The notes beneath the pieces are model-generated. The model did not search any database. It worked only from the letters and a program-made list of their open reading frames with translations, and had not been told where the DNA came from. The position numbers and the translations under genes are program-made. A stretch of DNA of 64,000 nucleotides from positions 129,001-193,000 of the forward strand of contig CAUYUJ010016714.1 in NCBI GenBank assembly GCA_963575745.1, written 5' to 3'. The DNA is from Prorocentrum cordatum (lineage: Eukaryota > Sar > Dinophyceae > Prorocentrales > Prorocentraceae). Every line of letters starts with the position of its first letter. The first letter of the stretch is position 1. Of this stretch, positions 1 to 10,562 are shown piece by piece.

Positions 1-3
1 GAG

Positions 4-116
4 AGGTCCGGGGGCGGTATCGGTACGTTTTGCTTCCCCCAGGATCGGCGCTGGACCCCCACTGGCGGCGTTTCTGGGGGGCTTCAGCGCCGATCCCAGG
101 ATTCCGCACGGACCTT
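4..116. repeat. Family G-like inverted-repeat element, partial
   Basis: AGGTCCG... at the left is matched in reverse by ...CGGACCTT at the right, and a GGATCGGCGCTG block is mirrored by CAGCGCCGATCC. The same core occurs in the better preserved copies at 41112-41293 and 46214-46412. This copy is divergent and lies at the window edge, so its true ends are unclear. Confidence 0.5.
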
Positions 117-722
117 CCATAAGTTTGGTGCTTCTGGGGAGACCAAAGGATATCGATACCGCAACTCCCTGGACCGAGGATCTCGAAGCGAATCCAGCCG
201 TGGTGACGAGGGCCTCCCAAGAGGCCCTGAAAAAGAAAGAACGAGGCGAGGGTTGCGGTAACGGTACCTGTTCCTCCTCTGAGATCCAAGGGTTCCGCGC
301 AGTCCTTGGTGGTTTGATGCTTCTGTTGGTTTTGCTGCCTCTGCGCACCTTCCCGCACGGCAAGTGCTGCGCAACGTCGGCCACCGGACACCCCCGACGT
401 CAAAATTGCCTCATGACGTGGACCCCCACAGTTCTCGACCCATTCCCCATGACCAGTTCTTCATTCCGAGTCGTCTTTTGACGGTCCCAAAATCCGCCGA
501 AAATGGTAAAAACAAAACACCCGTCGTGATTTCTTCACGACTCGAGGGGGGATCTGGGACCTTCGTATGGACTCCGCGCCGTGTGCTCTGCCGGCCCCGG
601 GCCCGAGGAGGCCCTCGGCTGTGGTAGCTCAGCCTTGGACGCCCGCACCGGCGCCGTCGCCGCGTCGAGGCAGCACCCGAGAATGCCTGCCTGCGGGGGA
701 GGGCCAGGTGAGGCAACAGCAG
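117..722. other. No gene recognised; contains family M copy
   Basis: GC-rich sequence with short open frames in several phases and no recognisable protein. About 370-550 is a diverged copy of dispersed family M (TTGACGGTCCC... then CCGTCGTGATTT), also seen near 30068, 32757 and 34420. Confidence 0.4.
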
Positions 723-934
723 CTCGAGCAGGGACCGACCGTCCTGGTATGCCTATAGGCCCATCACGACATGTTCGTAGAACCTCAGAAATGTTGGAAC
801 GTAACCCCGATGTGTGAAATCAAGACGGGCTGAGCCGGAAAAGTTCTAAGAAAAGACCGTGCAGACCACAAGTGTTCACAGAACATCACTTGGTGAGCCT
901 ACAGGAGACCCAGGACGCTTCGCCACTGCTCGAG
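723..934. mobile_element. TIR element, family D copy 1
   Basis: Non-autonomous inverted-repeat element of 212 bp. It starts CTCGAGCAGGGACCGACCG and ends in a diverged inverse copy, CGCTTCGCCACTGCTCGAG. Nearly flush imperfect direct repeats of 14 bp (TGAGGCAACAGCAG type) flank it at 709-722 and 936-949. There is no coding capacity. Related copies lie at 1958, 10563 and, truncated, 14279. Confidence 0.7.
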
Positions 935-1711
935 TTGAGGCAACAACAGCGGGCCAAACTCATCCCAAATCCGTCCTCGGAGCCTTCCCTGGAGGCACCC
1001 AGACAAGGACGAAGAGCATCGTGGAGGGCTGCAATTGCCTCAGCTCTTCCCGCCCTCCTCCGGTGCCGGCCGCAGCCCTGGGCCCTTCCGCTCGCAGACG
1101 GCCTGCAGCCGCTCCCGCGCCGGGCGCGTCCCCTTGGAGGACGCGGCGAGCAGCGCAGGCGCAGGCGCGACGATGAGCAGCGGTCCCCCCGCGCACGCAG
1201 GCAGCCCCTTCCGCTTGCCCACGGCGCTCGAGGACCGGAGCCTCGTGCCCCACTGCTATTGGTCCACGCGTGCGAGGAGGACGCACGATCAGGATGCAAA
1301 GGCCTCGGGGACGGCCACGTCGGCACTCTGCGAGCGGGGCGCGGGCAGCGAACGCGGCCAAGCATGGGCCGAAGGGGCAGGATGCCAGGGTGACCTTGGA
1401 AAGTCGCTCCTGCTTACGGTGCGGGTCGACTGTCACTGTAACTCACACGCAGTTCTTCCCCGAGGACCTTCGCGGTGAGGCGCCGCTCCCTCGAAACGCT
1501 CGGCAGCTACTTCGAGGGCCTCAGTGGAGGCCAGACCAGATCGCCCTATAGGATCCAAGGCAATCCAAGTCGCGCCTCGCCGCGGCGCGCCCTGGCCCTG
1601 GCAAGCAAATGTTGGCCCTCGGAGTATGAAGCCTTTCGGGGGCGCGAGGCGCAGCCCTGGGGGAGCCCAGCTCAGGACCCCCCCCCTGACCTTCCAGAGA
1701 GCTATCCGTTA
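935..1711. other. No gene recognised
   Basis: GC-rich stretch with overlapping open frames on both strands, none resembling a known family. The frames look like by-products of high GC. I see no tandem or inverted repeat here. Confidence 0.4.
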
Positions 1712-1878
1712 TGACTACCTACCAGACCACCCCAACCCAACCCGAAGACCCGAATTTCGGGTTGGGGGGGGTATGGGCTCCATATGTGTTTTCTCGATGC
1801 TCCCGGACCCCTCCCCACTAGAAATCGAGGGTAAATCTGAGCCTTCGGGCTGGGTTGGGGTGGTTTGGTGGGTGGTGA
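1712..1878. mobile_element. TIR element, family A copy 1, 5-bp target duplication
   Basis: A 167-bp non-autonomous element. The left end is TGACTACCTACCAGACCACC followed by CCAACCCAACCCGAAG; the right end is the inverse, finishing TGGTGGGTGGTGA, giving a TIR of about 34 bp. CGTTA is duplicated exactly at 1707-1711 and 1879-1883. The middle carries a second small palindrome around CCCGAATTTCGGGTTGG. No protein is encoded. Confidence 0.85.
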
Positions 1879-1957
1879 CGTTAGCACTAGAGGCCCGGAA
1901 ACTGGAGCAAAGAAACGAACAACATCTTAAAACCAAGACTTGGAATGGCCTCGGGAT

Positions 1958-2184
1958 TTGAGCAGGGACCGACCGTCCTGGCATCCCTACAGTCCTACTA
2001 CGATTTTTCTTAGAGCCCAAACATGTTTGTTCTTAGAACATGAGCCCGATGTGTTAAAACAAAACAGTCCACGCCGGACATGTTCTGAGAACGTCTCGCG
2101 GAATTCACAGAACAGGCTCTGCGAGCACTGCTTGCATGTAGGCCTATATATAGGGGCACGCTGGGACGCCTCGCCCCTGCGTGA
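1958..2184. mobile_element. TIR element, family D copy 2, 5-bp target duplication
   Basis: A 227-bp element starting TTGAGCAGGGACCGACCG and ending in the inverted form CTCGCCCCTGCGTGA. GGGAT is repeated at 1953-1957 and 2185-2189. Inside are several TTCTTAGAACAT-like palindromes shared with copy 3 at 10563. Non-coding. Confidence 0.75.
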
Positions 2185-2216
2185 GGGATAGGTTCTCAGG
2201 TCTGGCGCCATCTCTT

Positions 2217-2352
2217 GGCTGGCCATCGCTCGGACGTCCATTCCCTGTGATTTTTGGCGGTTCCGTGCGTGGCTTTTTTTCGCCAAATGATCAAGGCTGC
2301 TCCTCGATGGTCCTCGCCGAAGGAAACATGCACACGTCCGCGCGATGCCAAG
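2217..2352. mobile_element. TIR element, family E copy 1
   Basis: Left arm GCCATCGCTCGGACGTCCAT is mirrored at the right by ACACGTCCGCGCGATGCCAAG-like sequence. The middle GATGGTCCTCGCCGAAGGA is shared with copies at 18853 and 51715. About 135 bp, non-coding, with no clear target duplication. Confidence 0.65.
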
Positions 2353-2375
2353 TTGGCCCTCCTGGAAGGCCAGGG

Positions 2376-2541
2376 TCCGGAGGAGGAGGAGAGGAGGAGG
2401 AGGAGGAGGAGGAGGAGGAGGAGGAGGAGGAGGAGGAGGAGGAGGAGGGAGGAGGAGGAGAGGAGGGAGGAGGAGGAGGAGGAGGAGGAGGAGGAGGACG
2501 GGGACGAGGAGGAGGAGGAGGAGGAGGAGGAGGAGGAGGTG
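2376..2541 (+). repeat. GGA triplet array
   Basis: About 165 bases of (GGA)n interrupted by GGG and GAC units. It opens poly-Glu, poly-Gly and poly-Arg frames on this strand and poly-Pro, Ser and Leu frames on the other. These are not counted as genes. Confidence 0.9.
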
Positions 2542-2692
2542 GAGGGCGGCCCGGAGGCGCCCAGGGCGCCACACGCCGCACGGCCCCCGTGCTGCACCCC
2601 CGGCGGGCGCCCTGGCCTCCCAGACCAACCCGGGCAGGGCGCGCTGCCCGGGCTCGACCATGCCCCCCCGGGTGTCGCTGCACCGGCCCTGC

Positions 2693-2868
2693 TGACTACC
2701 TACCAGACCACCCCAACCCAACCCGAAGACCCGAATTTCGGGTTGGGGGGGTAAGGGTTCCACATGTTTTTTTTTATGTTTCCCGCCCCCCCCCCCCCCC
2801 CCCCACTGGAAATCGAGGGAAAATATTAGAGCCTTCGGGTCGGGTTGGGGTGGCTTGGTGGGTGGTGG
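2693..2868. mobile_element. TIR element, family A copy 2 with 13-bp flanking repeat
   Basis: A 176-bp copy with the same TGACTACCTACCAGACC... end and inverse. The interior is expanded by a poly-C run near 2788-2803. Unlike copies 1 and 3, it is flanked flush by a 13-bp repeat (GCACCGGCCCTGC at 2680-2692, GCACCGGCCTTGC at 2869-2881) instead of 5 bp. Confidence 0.8.
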
Positions 2869-2881
2869 GCACCGGCCTTGC

Positions 2882-3769
2882 AGGCGTGCTGCCGCGGAGT
2901 GCTGCGCGGCTTTCGGCGTGGAGTTTTGCCTGCAGCGGCGAGCGAGAAAAGGCGGGAACTTCGCGTGGGTTCTGTTCGGTCTTCCGTCCTGGCCACAAAA
3001 TCAGCACGAACTTCGCCTCGAAAGCTGAAACGACATTCTCCAGGACACTCCAGGCCCATCCGATCGTTTTCCGAACGAAAGCCGCTCTGCGATGTTGGCG
3101 CCATGACCCTTCCCCTGTGCAGAGCGGCTCCGCACGTCGCTGGGCGCCGTGAGCAAAACACAAACGCTCTGCAGGGGGGGCAAGATATAGCCCGAACTCG
3201 AGACGGAAGATCGGGCCGGCCAGCGGGCCGGATCCGCTCGGGAAAACTCGGCAGGCAGGTCAGGAGGCATCGGGATGATCCACGCCCGGCGGAAAAAGAG
3301 CAGCCGGGACCCGAGCAGCGAGGTGAGATCCCGACCAAAGTCGACCTTCGGAGAAAGAGCCGGATCGAGGCAGCAGCCATCGAGAGCAGGACCGAGCCGA
3401 AGCGACAGAGCCGAAGCTGTCCCTGCGGGCGGCGTGTGGGGGTGGGTGGGGGGGGTCAGGACGCCCTCGGGGGCGGGGTCTCGGGGGGCCACTGCCCGGA
3501 TCTGGCCGCGCCGCTGCCCCCCGAGAAGAAGCCGCGCGCCGCTCGAGCCACGGGGCGGCGGCGGCGGCTCGAGCCTGTAGTCAGAGCCTCGGCAGAGCAG
3601 ACTGGTGGACCGCTGGGCGCACTATATACAAGTGGCACGTGTGTGCCCAGGCTCATACAACAAGCTGAAGGGGCGTTTGAAGCAGGAGTGACATGCAACA
3701 GCGAAGTCGCACTCGAGCGCAAGTGGGGTTGCCACACCTTGCGATGTGTGTACCAGGGCCCCCCAGGAA
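2882..3769. other. No gene recognised
   Basis: GC-rich sequence with long overlapping open frames on both strands and no protein family match. There are no obvious repeats apart from short purine runs. Confidence 0.35.
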
Positions 3770-4135
3770 GCCTCAGGAGGCCCGACTTGGATACCAGAAG
3801 AGGCTCCAGGAGGCCCCAGGATTGTGAGTGTTGTGTGTGTGTGTGTGATGTGTGCTTTGTGTGGTGCGTGCTTTTTGTGTGTTGTCGGTGTTGTGTGTGT
3901 GTGTGTTATGTTTGTCTAGCGTGTGATGTGTTGGGCGTGATTTGTGTCTCTGTGTGTGCATGTAGTTCTGAAGCCCCAGGAGGCCCCAGGAGGCCCCAGG
4001 CGGCCTCAGCAGGCCCAGGAGAACTCCAGGATGCTCCGAGGTGGGGTCTGGGGTACCAGAAGGTCCAGAAAGCCCCAGGAGGCCCCAGGAGGTTACAGGA
4101 GGCCCCCAGGAGGCTCCGAGGAGGGGTCTGGGGCT
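3770..4135 (+). repeat. CAGGAGGCC minisatellite around a TG-rich tract
   Basis: Degenerate 9-mer repeats of CCCAGGAGG at 3770-3825 and 3970-4130 flank a TG-rich microsatellite at about 3828-3960. No gene seen. Confidence 0.7.
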
Positions 4136-4401
4136 CGATTTTGGGAGGATTTTTCATGCGAAACCGCCATTCTCTGAGAATCGGGGTCAAAATTATTGAA
4201 ATTACCATGTGGTTTTGAAGGTGTTATGTTAAAATGTTGAAATTCCCATGTGTTGTTGGACCCTGACGTCACGATCTGCGTGAGGGGTGCCACCGATTTT
4301 CAGAATTTCGAGGATGTCCCGAGCGAAACGGCCAGCAAAAATCGCGAACGCGTGCGCATGAATCGCCTCTGAGCTCTACTCCCTCGGAGAGGTGCGTATG
4401 A

Positions 4402-4436
<35 letters not shown>

Positions 4437-4689
4437 TGCATATATATATATATATATATACATATGTAGAGCTCCCGCAGCCCTGGCGCTGGCAGAAGAA
4501 CCCGGGGGCCCCCCCTCCCCCGGCAGGCTCAGGGCCAGGCTACGGGGACGCCGCTGGATATGCAGCAGCTTGGTTTTTTTGGGGGGGGAGGCATGCCTCT
4601 CACCTGTGAGCTTGCCCGTGCGCCATCGAGAGACACAGCGCGCTGCGGGCCTGAGACCGGTCTGCCCAGAGGGTCCTCTCCCTCGACCG
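4136..4689. other. AT-richer spacer with TA microsatellite
   Basis: Includes (TA)n at about 4402-4461, split by GAGATGCA. The rest has no recognisable gene or repeat. Confidence 0.5.
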
Positions 4690-4860
4690 TAATGGAAGGG
4701 GCCCTGGGACACACCAACGCCTACACACAAATAAACAGATCCCCCATATTTTCCTACATCTTCTGGGTTTTTGTCTTCCCGCCAAATTCCCATATGTTCC
4801 CAGATTTTCTGCATAATCGACGATTTCTTGTGTCTGTGTGTGTGTTTTTTCCCTCCTGAG
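4690..4860 (+). repeat. Dispersed repeat family L, copy 1
   Basis: GGGGCCCTGGGACACAC start, an AAATA-rich middle with TTTTCTGGGTTTTTGTCTTCC, and an end GTGTCTGTGTGTG...CCCTCCTGA. Closely matched at 5139-5300 and 29907-30072. No clear TIR; possibly a short interspersed or foldback element. Confidence 0.6.
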
Positions 4861-5138
4861 TAATGCCTCGCGCTCAGGGCGGTGGCCACGACAAAGCCGA
4901 GACCAGTCATAGCCTTGGCCCTACCACTCCGGGGAGCCTTCTCGCAGGGAAGGGAAGGGCCCATCAGTCTCGAGATCGGGACGGCATCGGGTCGCGTCGG
5001 AGCGCGCTGCGTCGCCTCGGGCTGCCTCCGCGCGGAGCCGAGCTCGCATCGGATCGGCTGCGGCAGCCGCGCCATGCAGACCTCGGGCCGCGTCGGACCG
5101 TCGGACACCGGAGTCGGATTTCGAGTCGCGCCGGCCAG
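4861..5138. other. Spacer between two family L copies
   Basis: GC-rich sequence rich in TCGG and CGCG words. No gene seen. Confidence 0.35.
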
Positions 5139-5300
5139 GGTTGGAGGGGCCCCAGGACACAGAAATAAATACACACAAATAAAAAAATATTCCCCATCTT
5201 TTCTGGGCTTCTGTCTTCCCCCCCGCTTCCCATATTTCCCCATATTTGCTGGGAGTCGACGATTCATTGTGTCTGTGCATTTTTCCCCCCCTGAGAAGGG
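5139..5300 (+). repeat. Dispersed repeat family L, copy 2
   Basis: Same order of blocks as copy 1: GGGGCCCCAGGACACAG, then CTTTTCTGGGCTTCTGTCTTCC, then GAGTCGACGATTCATTGTGT and a T/C-rich end. The copies lie 450 bp apart in the same orientation. Confidence 0.6.
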
Positions 5301-5684
5301 GCGGAGGGAGGAACCAGGCAGGAAGGAAGGACTTAGGAGCAGGAGGGCCGTGCGCAGGCCGGCCGCGGCACCACGACTCACGGGCAGCTCCAGCCATCCG
5401 GCTGCCGTAAGACTTGCCGTCGCTCGGACGTCCATTTCCCGTGCATTTGCCGGCTTCGTGCGTTTTTTTTTTGTTGTTGTTTTTTTTTTTTGTTACCTAA
5501 CAGCTTGTTCTGATAGGTTTCTAGTGGTGTCAAAAGAGAGCAGCAGATTTTTTTTTGTTTACCTAACAGCTTATTCTGATAGGTTTCTAATGGTCTCAAA
5601 AGAAAGCAGCAGATGACTCCACAGGGGGGTCTGGGCGGGTGCCGGACAGGGTGCCGCAGAAGTCGTTTTAAGCCAACAGTCACA

Positions 5685-6115
5685 CACTTCGTGCTCTTCG
5701 ACCTCCCAGAACTCCATTCCCGGGCCACATTTTGGATGCCCGGAGCCAACTGTAGCCACTTCGTGCTCTTCGACTTCCCAGAACTCCATTCCCGGGCCAC
5801 ATTTTGGATGCCCGGAGCCAACTGTAGGCCACTTCGTGCTCTTCGAGTTCCCAGAACTCCATTCCCGGGCCACATTTTGGATGCCCGGAGCCAACTGTAG
5901 GCCACTTCGTGCTCTTCGATTTCCCAGAACTCCATTCCCGGGCCACATTTTGGATGCCCGGAGCCAACTGTAGGCCACTTCGTGCTCTTCAAGTTCCCAG
6001 AACTCCATTCCTGGGCATGATTTTGAATGCCCGGAGCCAACTGTAGGCCACTTCGTGTTCTTCTAGTTCCCAGAACTCCATTCCTGGGCCACATTTTGAA
6101 TGCTGAGGCAGGCTG
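5685..6115 (+). repeat. 73-bp tandem array, six units
   Basis: Units begin CACTTCGTGCTCTTCGA and contain CCCAGAACTCCATTCC and CCCGGAGCCAACTGTAGG. Starts fall at 5685, 5757, 5830, 5903, 5976 and 6049. Because 73 is not a multiple of three, the translated repeats cycle through frames; I treat them as non-coding. Confidence 0.85.
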
Positions 6116-6440
6116 ATGCTGCGGCCGAGGCAGGCTGAGGCTGAGGCAGGCTGAGGCTGAGGCCGAGGCTGAAGGCAGACTGAGGCTGAGGCTGAAGCAG
6201 ACTGAGGCTGAGGCTGAGGCAGGCTGAGGCTGAGGCTGAGGCAGGCTGATGCTGAGGCAGGCTGAGGCTGAGGCTGAGGCTGATGCAGGCTGAGGCTGAG
6301 GCAGGCTGAGGCTGAGGCCGAGGCTGAAGGCAGACTGAGGCTGAGGCTGAAGCAGGCTGAGGCTGAGGCTGAGGCAGGCTGAGGCTGAGGCAGGCTGAGG
6401 CTGAGGCTGAGGCAGGCTGAGGCTGAGGCTGTGACTGCGA
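6101..6440 (+). repeat. GAGGCTGAGGCAGGCT minisatellite
   Basis: A compound of GAGGCT and GAGGCAGGCT hexamer/decamer units with higher-order blocks (GAAGGCAGACT). The same block recurs at 7077-7415 as part of the larger duplication. Confidence 0.85.
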
Positions 6441-6603
6441 CTGCCGTTGCCGCTGCGACTGTCATCGCGAATGCGACTACGACTGCGAGAACAGCAGAAT
6501 TCTACAACTGGATTTTCATCTGAATCTGAAGGGGAATGCTTTCATAGATGCTTCTACATATCGCTGTTAGGTTGCTTTGCCGGGATAATTTTGTTTTTTT
6601 TTT

Positions 6604-7563
6604 TTGTTACCTAACAGCTTGTTCTGATAGGTTTCTAGTGGTGTCAAAAGAGAGCAGCAGATGACTCCACAGGGGGGTCTGGGCGGGTGCCGGACAGGGT
6701 GCCGCAGAAGTCGTTTTAAGCCAACAGTCACACACTTCGTGCTCTTCGACCTCCCAGAACTCCATTCCCGGGCCACATTCTGAATGCCCGGAGCCAACTG
6801 TAGGCCACTTCGTGCTCTTCGACTTCCCAGAACTCCATTCCCGGGCCACATTTTGAATGCCCGGAGCCAACTGTAGGCCACTTCGTGCTCTTCGATTTCC
6901 CAGAACTCCATTCCCGGGCCACATTTTGGATGCCCGGAGCCAACTGTAGGCCACTTCGTGCTCTTCAAGTTCCCAGAACTCCATTCCTGGGCATGATTTT
7001 GAATGCCCGGAGCCAACTGTAGGCCACTTCGTGTTCTTCTAGTTCCCAGAACTCCATTCCTGGGCCACATTTTGAATGCTGAGGCAGGCTGATGCTGCGG
7101 CCGAGGCAGGCTGAGGCTGAGGCAGGCTGAGGCTGAGGCCGAGGCTGAAGGCAGACTGAGGCTGAGGCTGAAGCAGACTGAGGCTGAGGCTGAGGCAGGC
7201 TGAGGCTGAGGCTGAAGCAGGCTGATGCTGAGGCAGGCTGAGGCTGAGGCTGAGGCTGATGCAGGCTGAGGCTGAGGCAGGCTGAGGCTGAGGCCGAGGC
7301 TGAAGGCAGACTGAGGCTGAGGCTGAAGCAGGCTGAGGCTGAGGCTGAGGCAGGCTGAGGCTGAGGCAGGCTGAGGCTGAGGCTGAGGCAGGCTGAGGCT
7401 GAGGCTGTGACTGCGACTGCCGTTGCCGCTGCGACTGTCATCGCGAATGCGACTACGACTGCGAGAACAGCAGAATTCTACAACTGGATTTTCATCTGAA
7501 TCTTAAGGGGAATGCTTTCAGATATGCTTCTACATATCGCTGTTAGGTTGCTTTGCCGGGATA
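6604..7563 (+). repeat. Large tandem duplication, copy 2
   Basis: Near-identical to copy 1, with five 73-bp units (6733, 6806, 6879, 6952, 7025) and the GAGGCT minisatellite at 7077-7415. The near identity suggests a recent duplication. Confidence 0.85.
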
Positions 7564-7640
7564 TTTTTTTCTCGATGGTCCAGGATGGTCCTCGATGGTT
7601 CTCGCCGAGAAAAAAGTACACTCGTCCGAGCGATGCCAAG

Positions 7641-7908
7641 AAGAAGGAGCGCCGACTGGGAGACGAAGGGGGTGCTCTGACCACTGCTTGCCACGGCCAG
7701 GAACGGGTTCCCCGAAGTAGATCTAATAGAGGCCTCGCACATGTCGACGGAGCAGATGGGGTCGGAGGGTCGCGCCGACGTCGACGATGTGTCGCCGGAG
7801 CATCCCCGATGCATCGGCCATGCTTCGAGGATGCACCGGCCACGCATCGTCGACGTCGGCCATGCATCGGCGGCGTCGACTCGAATCAAGTCGGGCTCCG
7901 CATCGAGC
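7641..7908. other. No gene recognised; CATCGG/CGACG-rich
   Basis: Degenerate words such as GCATCGGCC and GTCGACG recur from about 7745 to 7905. No gene seen. Confidence 0.4.
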
Positions 7909-8230
7909 CGCATCGCCGATGCACCGGTGACGCGGCGCGACCCTCTGACCTCATTTGGGAGGCCTAGACATATATAAGGAGTGCCCCGAAAGCACGATGG
8001 CATCCTGAACCCCTGGTGGCCCTCTTATTTCAACATCTTGAGCGTACGGGGTGGCCTTGCACGGGTGCCGCATCGCCGATGCACCGGTGATGCGGCGCGA
8101 TACTCTGACCTCCTTTGGGAGGCCTAGACAAAAGGAGTGCCCCGAAAGCAAGATGCCCTTCGGAACCCCATGGCGGCCCTCTCACTTCGGCATCTTGAGC
8201 GTATACGGGGTGGCCTTGCACGGGTGCCCC
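7909..8230 (+). repeat. Tandem duplication, 160-bp unit, two copies
   Basis: Units start at CGCATCGCCGATGCACCGGT (7909 and 8069) and include GGGAGGCCTAGACA, AGGAGTGCCCCGAAAGCA and GGGGTGGCCTTGCACGGGT. About 85 percent alike by eye. Confidence 0.75.
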
Positions 8231-8251
8231 GCGCGGAACGTCCACGAGAGA

Positions 8252-8397
8252 TTGGGGATGGACAGACCCCCTTTGGTAAAACGTGGTTCGGTGAAAACGA
8301 CCTCAGGTCCAAACCTGGCGGGCGCAAGCCTGGGAAATGACGGCCGCGGCGCCCACTCGAGAACCGAAAACGGACAGGCCACTGATCGACGTGTCAG
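8252..8397 (+). repeat. Dispersed repeat family K, copy 1
   Basis: Blocks GGGGATGGACAGACCCCC, AAACCTGGCGGGCGCAAGCC, CTCGAGAACCGAAAACGGAC and ATCGACGTGTCA occur in the same order at 51040-51184, 43 kb away. No TIR recognised. Confidence 0.7.
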
Positions 8398-8991
8398 GGC
8401 AGGCGCCCCCAGAATCGAATCGATGAGTCGGAGCGGCGATCGTCATGAATCGGATCGGCGGAAATCGGCAGCCGAGTCGGGGAACGCCGACTCGGCGGGC
8501 ACCGGCAGGCCAGTGGGCCTCCACTGAGGAAAATCGGCCTGCACATCGGAGCTCGACGTCGGCCCGAAGCGGCACCGGAGGCCACCGACATCGAGCCGCA
8601 TCGGATCGGAGGGATCCCTTGGGCCCCCTTGGGCCCCCTTGGGCCCCCTTGGGCGAGCAGGAGGAGGAGGAGGCGCAGGAGGAGGAGGAGGAGGAGGAGG
8701 AAGAGGAGGAGGCAGGAAGAGGAGGAGGCAGGAGGAGGAGGCATGAGGAGGAGGAGGAGGAGGAGGCAGGAGGAGGAGGAGGAGGAGGAGGCAGGAGGAG
8801 GAGGAGGCAGGAGGAGGAGGAGGAGGAGGCAGGAGGAGAGGAGGAGGAGGAGGGATCGAGGCGAGCCCTCGCAGGGTGTGGGGGGCGCCGGTCCATCCCC
8901 GAGAGGACGCCGCACAACCCGTGGGGCTCGCGCCCTCGGTGCCCGGGCCGCGAGGGAACACGGCGGCCGCCTGCGCTCGTGGCGCGCGGGG
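8398..8991 (+). repeat. GGA array with GC-rich flanks
   Basis: A GGGCCCCCTT tandem run at 8618-8652 is followed by a (GGA)n/GGCAGGA array at 8657-8855. The flanks carry no recognisable gene; the long translated frames are acidic or basic low-complexity products of the triplets. Confidence 0.8.
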
Positions 8992-9159
8992 GCCGGGCCT
9001 GTCCCCCTACAGAGGGATTATCGACGAAAACTAAAAAAAATACCCCAAAAATAAAAGTCTGGGGACTATTTTTTGACTATTGTTTGACCTTTTTGGGGGT
9101 ATGCTTGAAGTATTTTTCATTTTTCGTCGAAAATCCCCCTGTAGGGGGACAGGCCCGAC
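8992..9159. mobile_element. TIR element, family B copy 1
   Basis: A 168-bp element with TIRs of about 36 bp. The left end is CCGGGCCTGTCCCCCTACAG; the right end is the inverse, CTGTAGGGGGACAGGCCCGA. The interior is AT-rich (AAAATACCCC, GACTATTTTTTGACTATT). Copies lie at 9702, 14339, 33268 and 33559. No target duplication could be defined. Confidence 0.8.
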
Positions 9160-9701
9160 TGAATGGTAGGGGGGAAACAAACCTACCTCGCTTTTGGTCT
9201 GTACTGGTCAGGCCGCTTGACGAGGAGGCGCGTGGTGTGACTTGGCTTTACCTGGAGGCGAAAGCGGGGTAGGTAATTCACGCTCTGGGGGTGGGCGAGG
9301 GCCTGCCGCAGAGCTGCTCATCTTGGGTTGTGTTGCTCCCATCGTACTTACGGGCCGCATCTCATGCTCCCCTTCCTCCTACTCCTCCTCCTCCTCCGCC
9401 TCCTCCTCCTCCGCCACGTCTTCATTTACCTCCGACGTCTTATCATGCATCCCGTCACCCTCGAGGGCCGAGGTATCCAGGGTCGGCGGCACTGGCCGTA
9501 AGGCCTTAGCAATAATTTCGAGCACCCGGAAAAGTGTCGAAACAGTGTCGAGAGGGTGTCGAAAGAGTGTCGAAACAGTGTCGGGCGAGTGTCTCCCAGG
9601 GCCCGACACGTGACAACCCTCGAGTTTGGGCATTTTTTCTGGTGCTCGAAATTCTTTCTGGTGATCAAAGCTAAAGTCGGTTGGAACATCATAAATCTTG
9701 G
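9160..9701. other. Dispersed family N copy and CCT tract; no gene
   Basis: Contains a short CCT run (9375-9420), 15-bp repeats of GTCGAAACAGTGTCG type (9530-9585), and blocks TCTCCCAGGGCCCGAC, CTGGTGCTCGAAATTCTTTC and GGAACATCA. These blocks are matched in order near 39369-39505 (family N). Confidence 0.55.
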
Positions 9702-9865
9702 GTCGGGCACGTCCCCTGACAGGCTGATCCTGGGGGAGAAGAACAGAGAGAGAGAGAGAGAGCTGACAAGTGTTCGGACAGGCTCAGGACAATGAGCGAA
9801 ACATCGTCCCCCGACTATTTCCTCACCATGTTTGGACCTTCCTCCTGCAGAGGGACAGGCCCGAC
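9702..9865. mobile_element. TIR element, family B copy 2 (diverged)
   Basis: Starts GTCGGGCACGTCCCCTGACAGG and ends CTCCTGCAGAGGGACAGGCCCGAC, an inverted match. The interior carries a GA run (9745-9762). 164 bp, non-coding. Confidence 0.6.
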
Positions 9866-10535
9866 TTCATTCGAATCCAGAGAGACAAGAAATGGCATGA
9901 GCACAAACTCGCGGCGCTCCGCGCGGCTTGTCGCCCATGCGGCTCGGTCTCAGGGAGCGCGCATACTGCATGCGCAGCGCGGGGGCAGGCTATTCATGCC
10001 GGCGCTGTCAATGCTGCCCCGGGGGGGAGAAGAGTTGCTTCATGCCTCCCTATTCGAACCTGCACTTCTCAGGCCCGGATTAGAATTTGCCCTGCTTGTG
10101 CAATTCGATAGCACATCTCAGCGCGAGATGGGGCGCCGCGGCATGGTTGATCGCATCCGCAATCGCAAGCCCCTGCACTGTTTGCGCTGGCCGCGCCTGC
10201 CCCGCCCTTCAACTTGAGGAGGCTGCCGCCGGTGCTGCTGGTGTTACTGGCACGCACCGCAGGCAGCATGCTCTCACGCTGTACTCGAGGAGCAGAGAAG
10301 GACAAGAGCATTTAAAACCTGTCGGAGCTCCGCGCGGAGCTCCGGAAGGGAATGCTTGTACCGCTGTCTCTTCCCAGGTCTACGCGAGGGGCACCTCCTC
10401 CCGCTCCTGCCCCGTCTCCAGGCCTCCCAGGATGTCTGGCCCGGGCCAGAGGGCCGAGCCTCCCCAGCCTGCCCGCGCGGCGGAAGCACTGGCCGCGCTG
10501 GCGCGCATAGCTGTGCTGCGGTTCACAAAAGCCCC
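9866..10535. other. No gene recognised
   Basis: GC-rich with several frames above 100 codons on the plus strand. None shows a recognisable domain or a consistent start context. Confidence 0.35.
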
Positions 10536-10562
10536 CCATTCCCCGAACGCTTCTCACACCCC

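Larger units (their letters stand above)
5490..6600 (+). repeat. Large tandem duplication, copy 1
   Basis: Each copy holds a GTTACCTAACAGCTTGTTCT block, a 73-bp sub-array, a GAGGCTGAGGCAGGCT minisatellite and a tail ending GCTTTGCCGGGATA. Copy 1 carries an extra ~65-bp repeat of the head (5554-5612) and six 73-bp units (from 5685, spacing 72-73). Downstream of the sub-array the two copies are offset by exactly 976 bases. Confidence 0.85.
5413..7640. mobile_element. TIR element, family E copy 2, split by a 2.1-kb insert
   Basis: The left half (5413-5478) runs from CTTGCCGTCGCTCGGACG to CTTCGTGCGTTTTT. The right half (7564-7640) resumes at TTCTCGATGGTCCAGGATGG and ends CCGAGCGATGCCAAG. Joined, they give the normal ~135-bp family E element. 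The material between is the tandem duplication at 5490-7563, which entered at the T-rich middle. Confidence 0.7.

Noticed and set aside
2181-3152. Long open frames of poly-Glu, Gly, Pro, Ser and Leu (also 26845-27908, 28047-28864, 52216-54698, 55217-56813)
   Set aside because: They are translations of triplet arrays, open on both strands in several phases, without conserved flanking domains.
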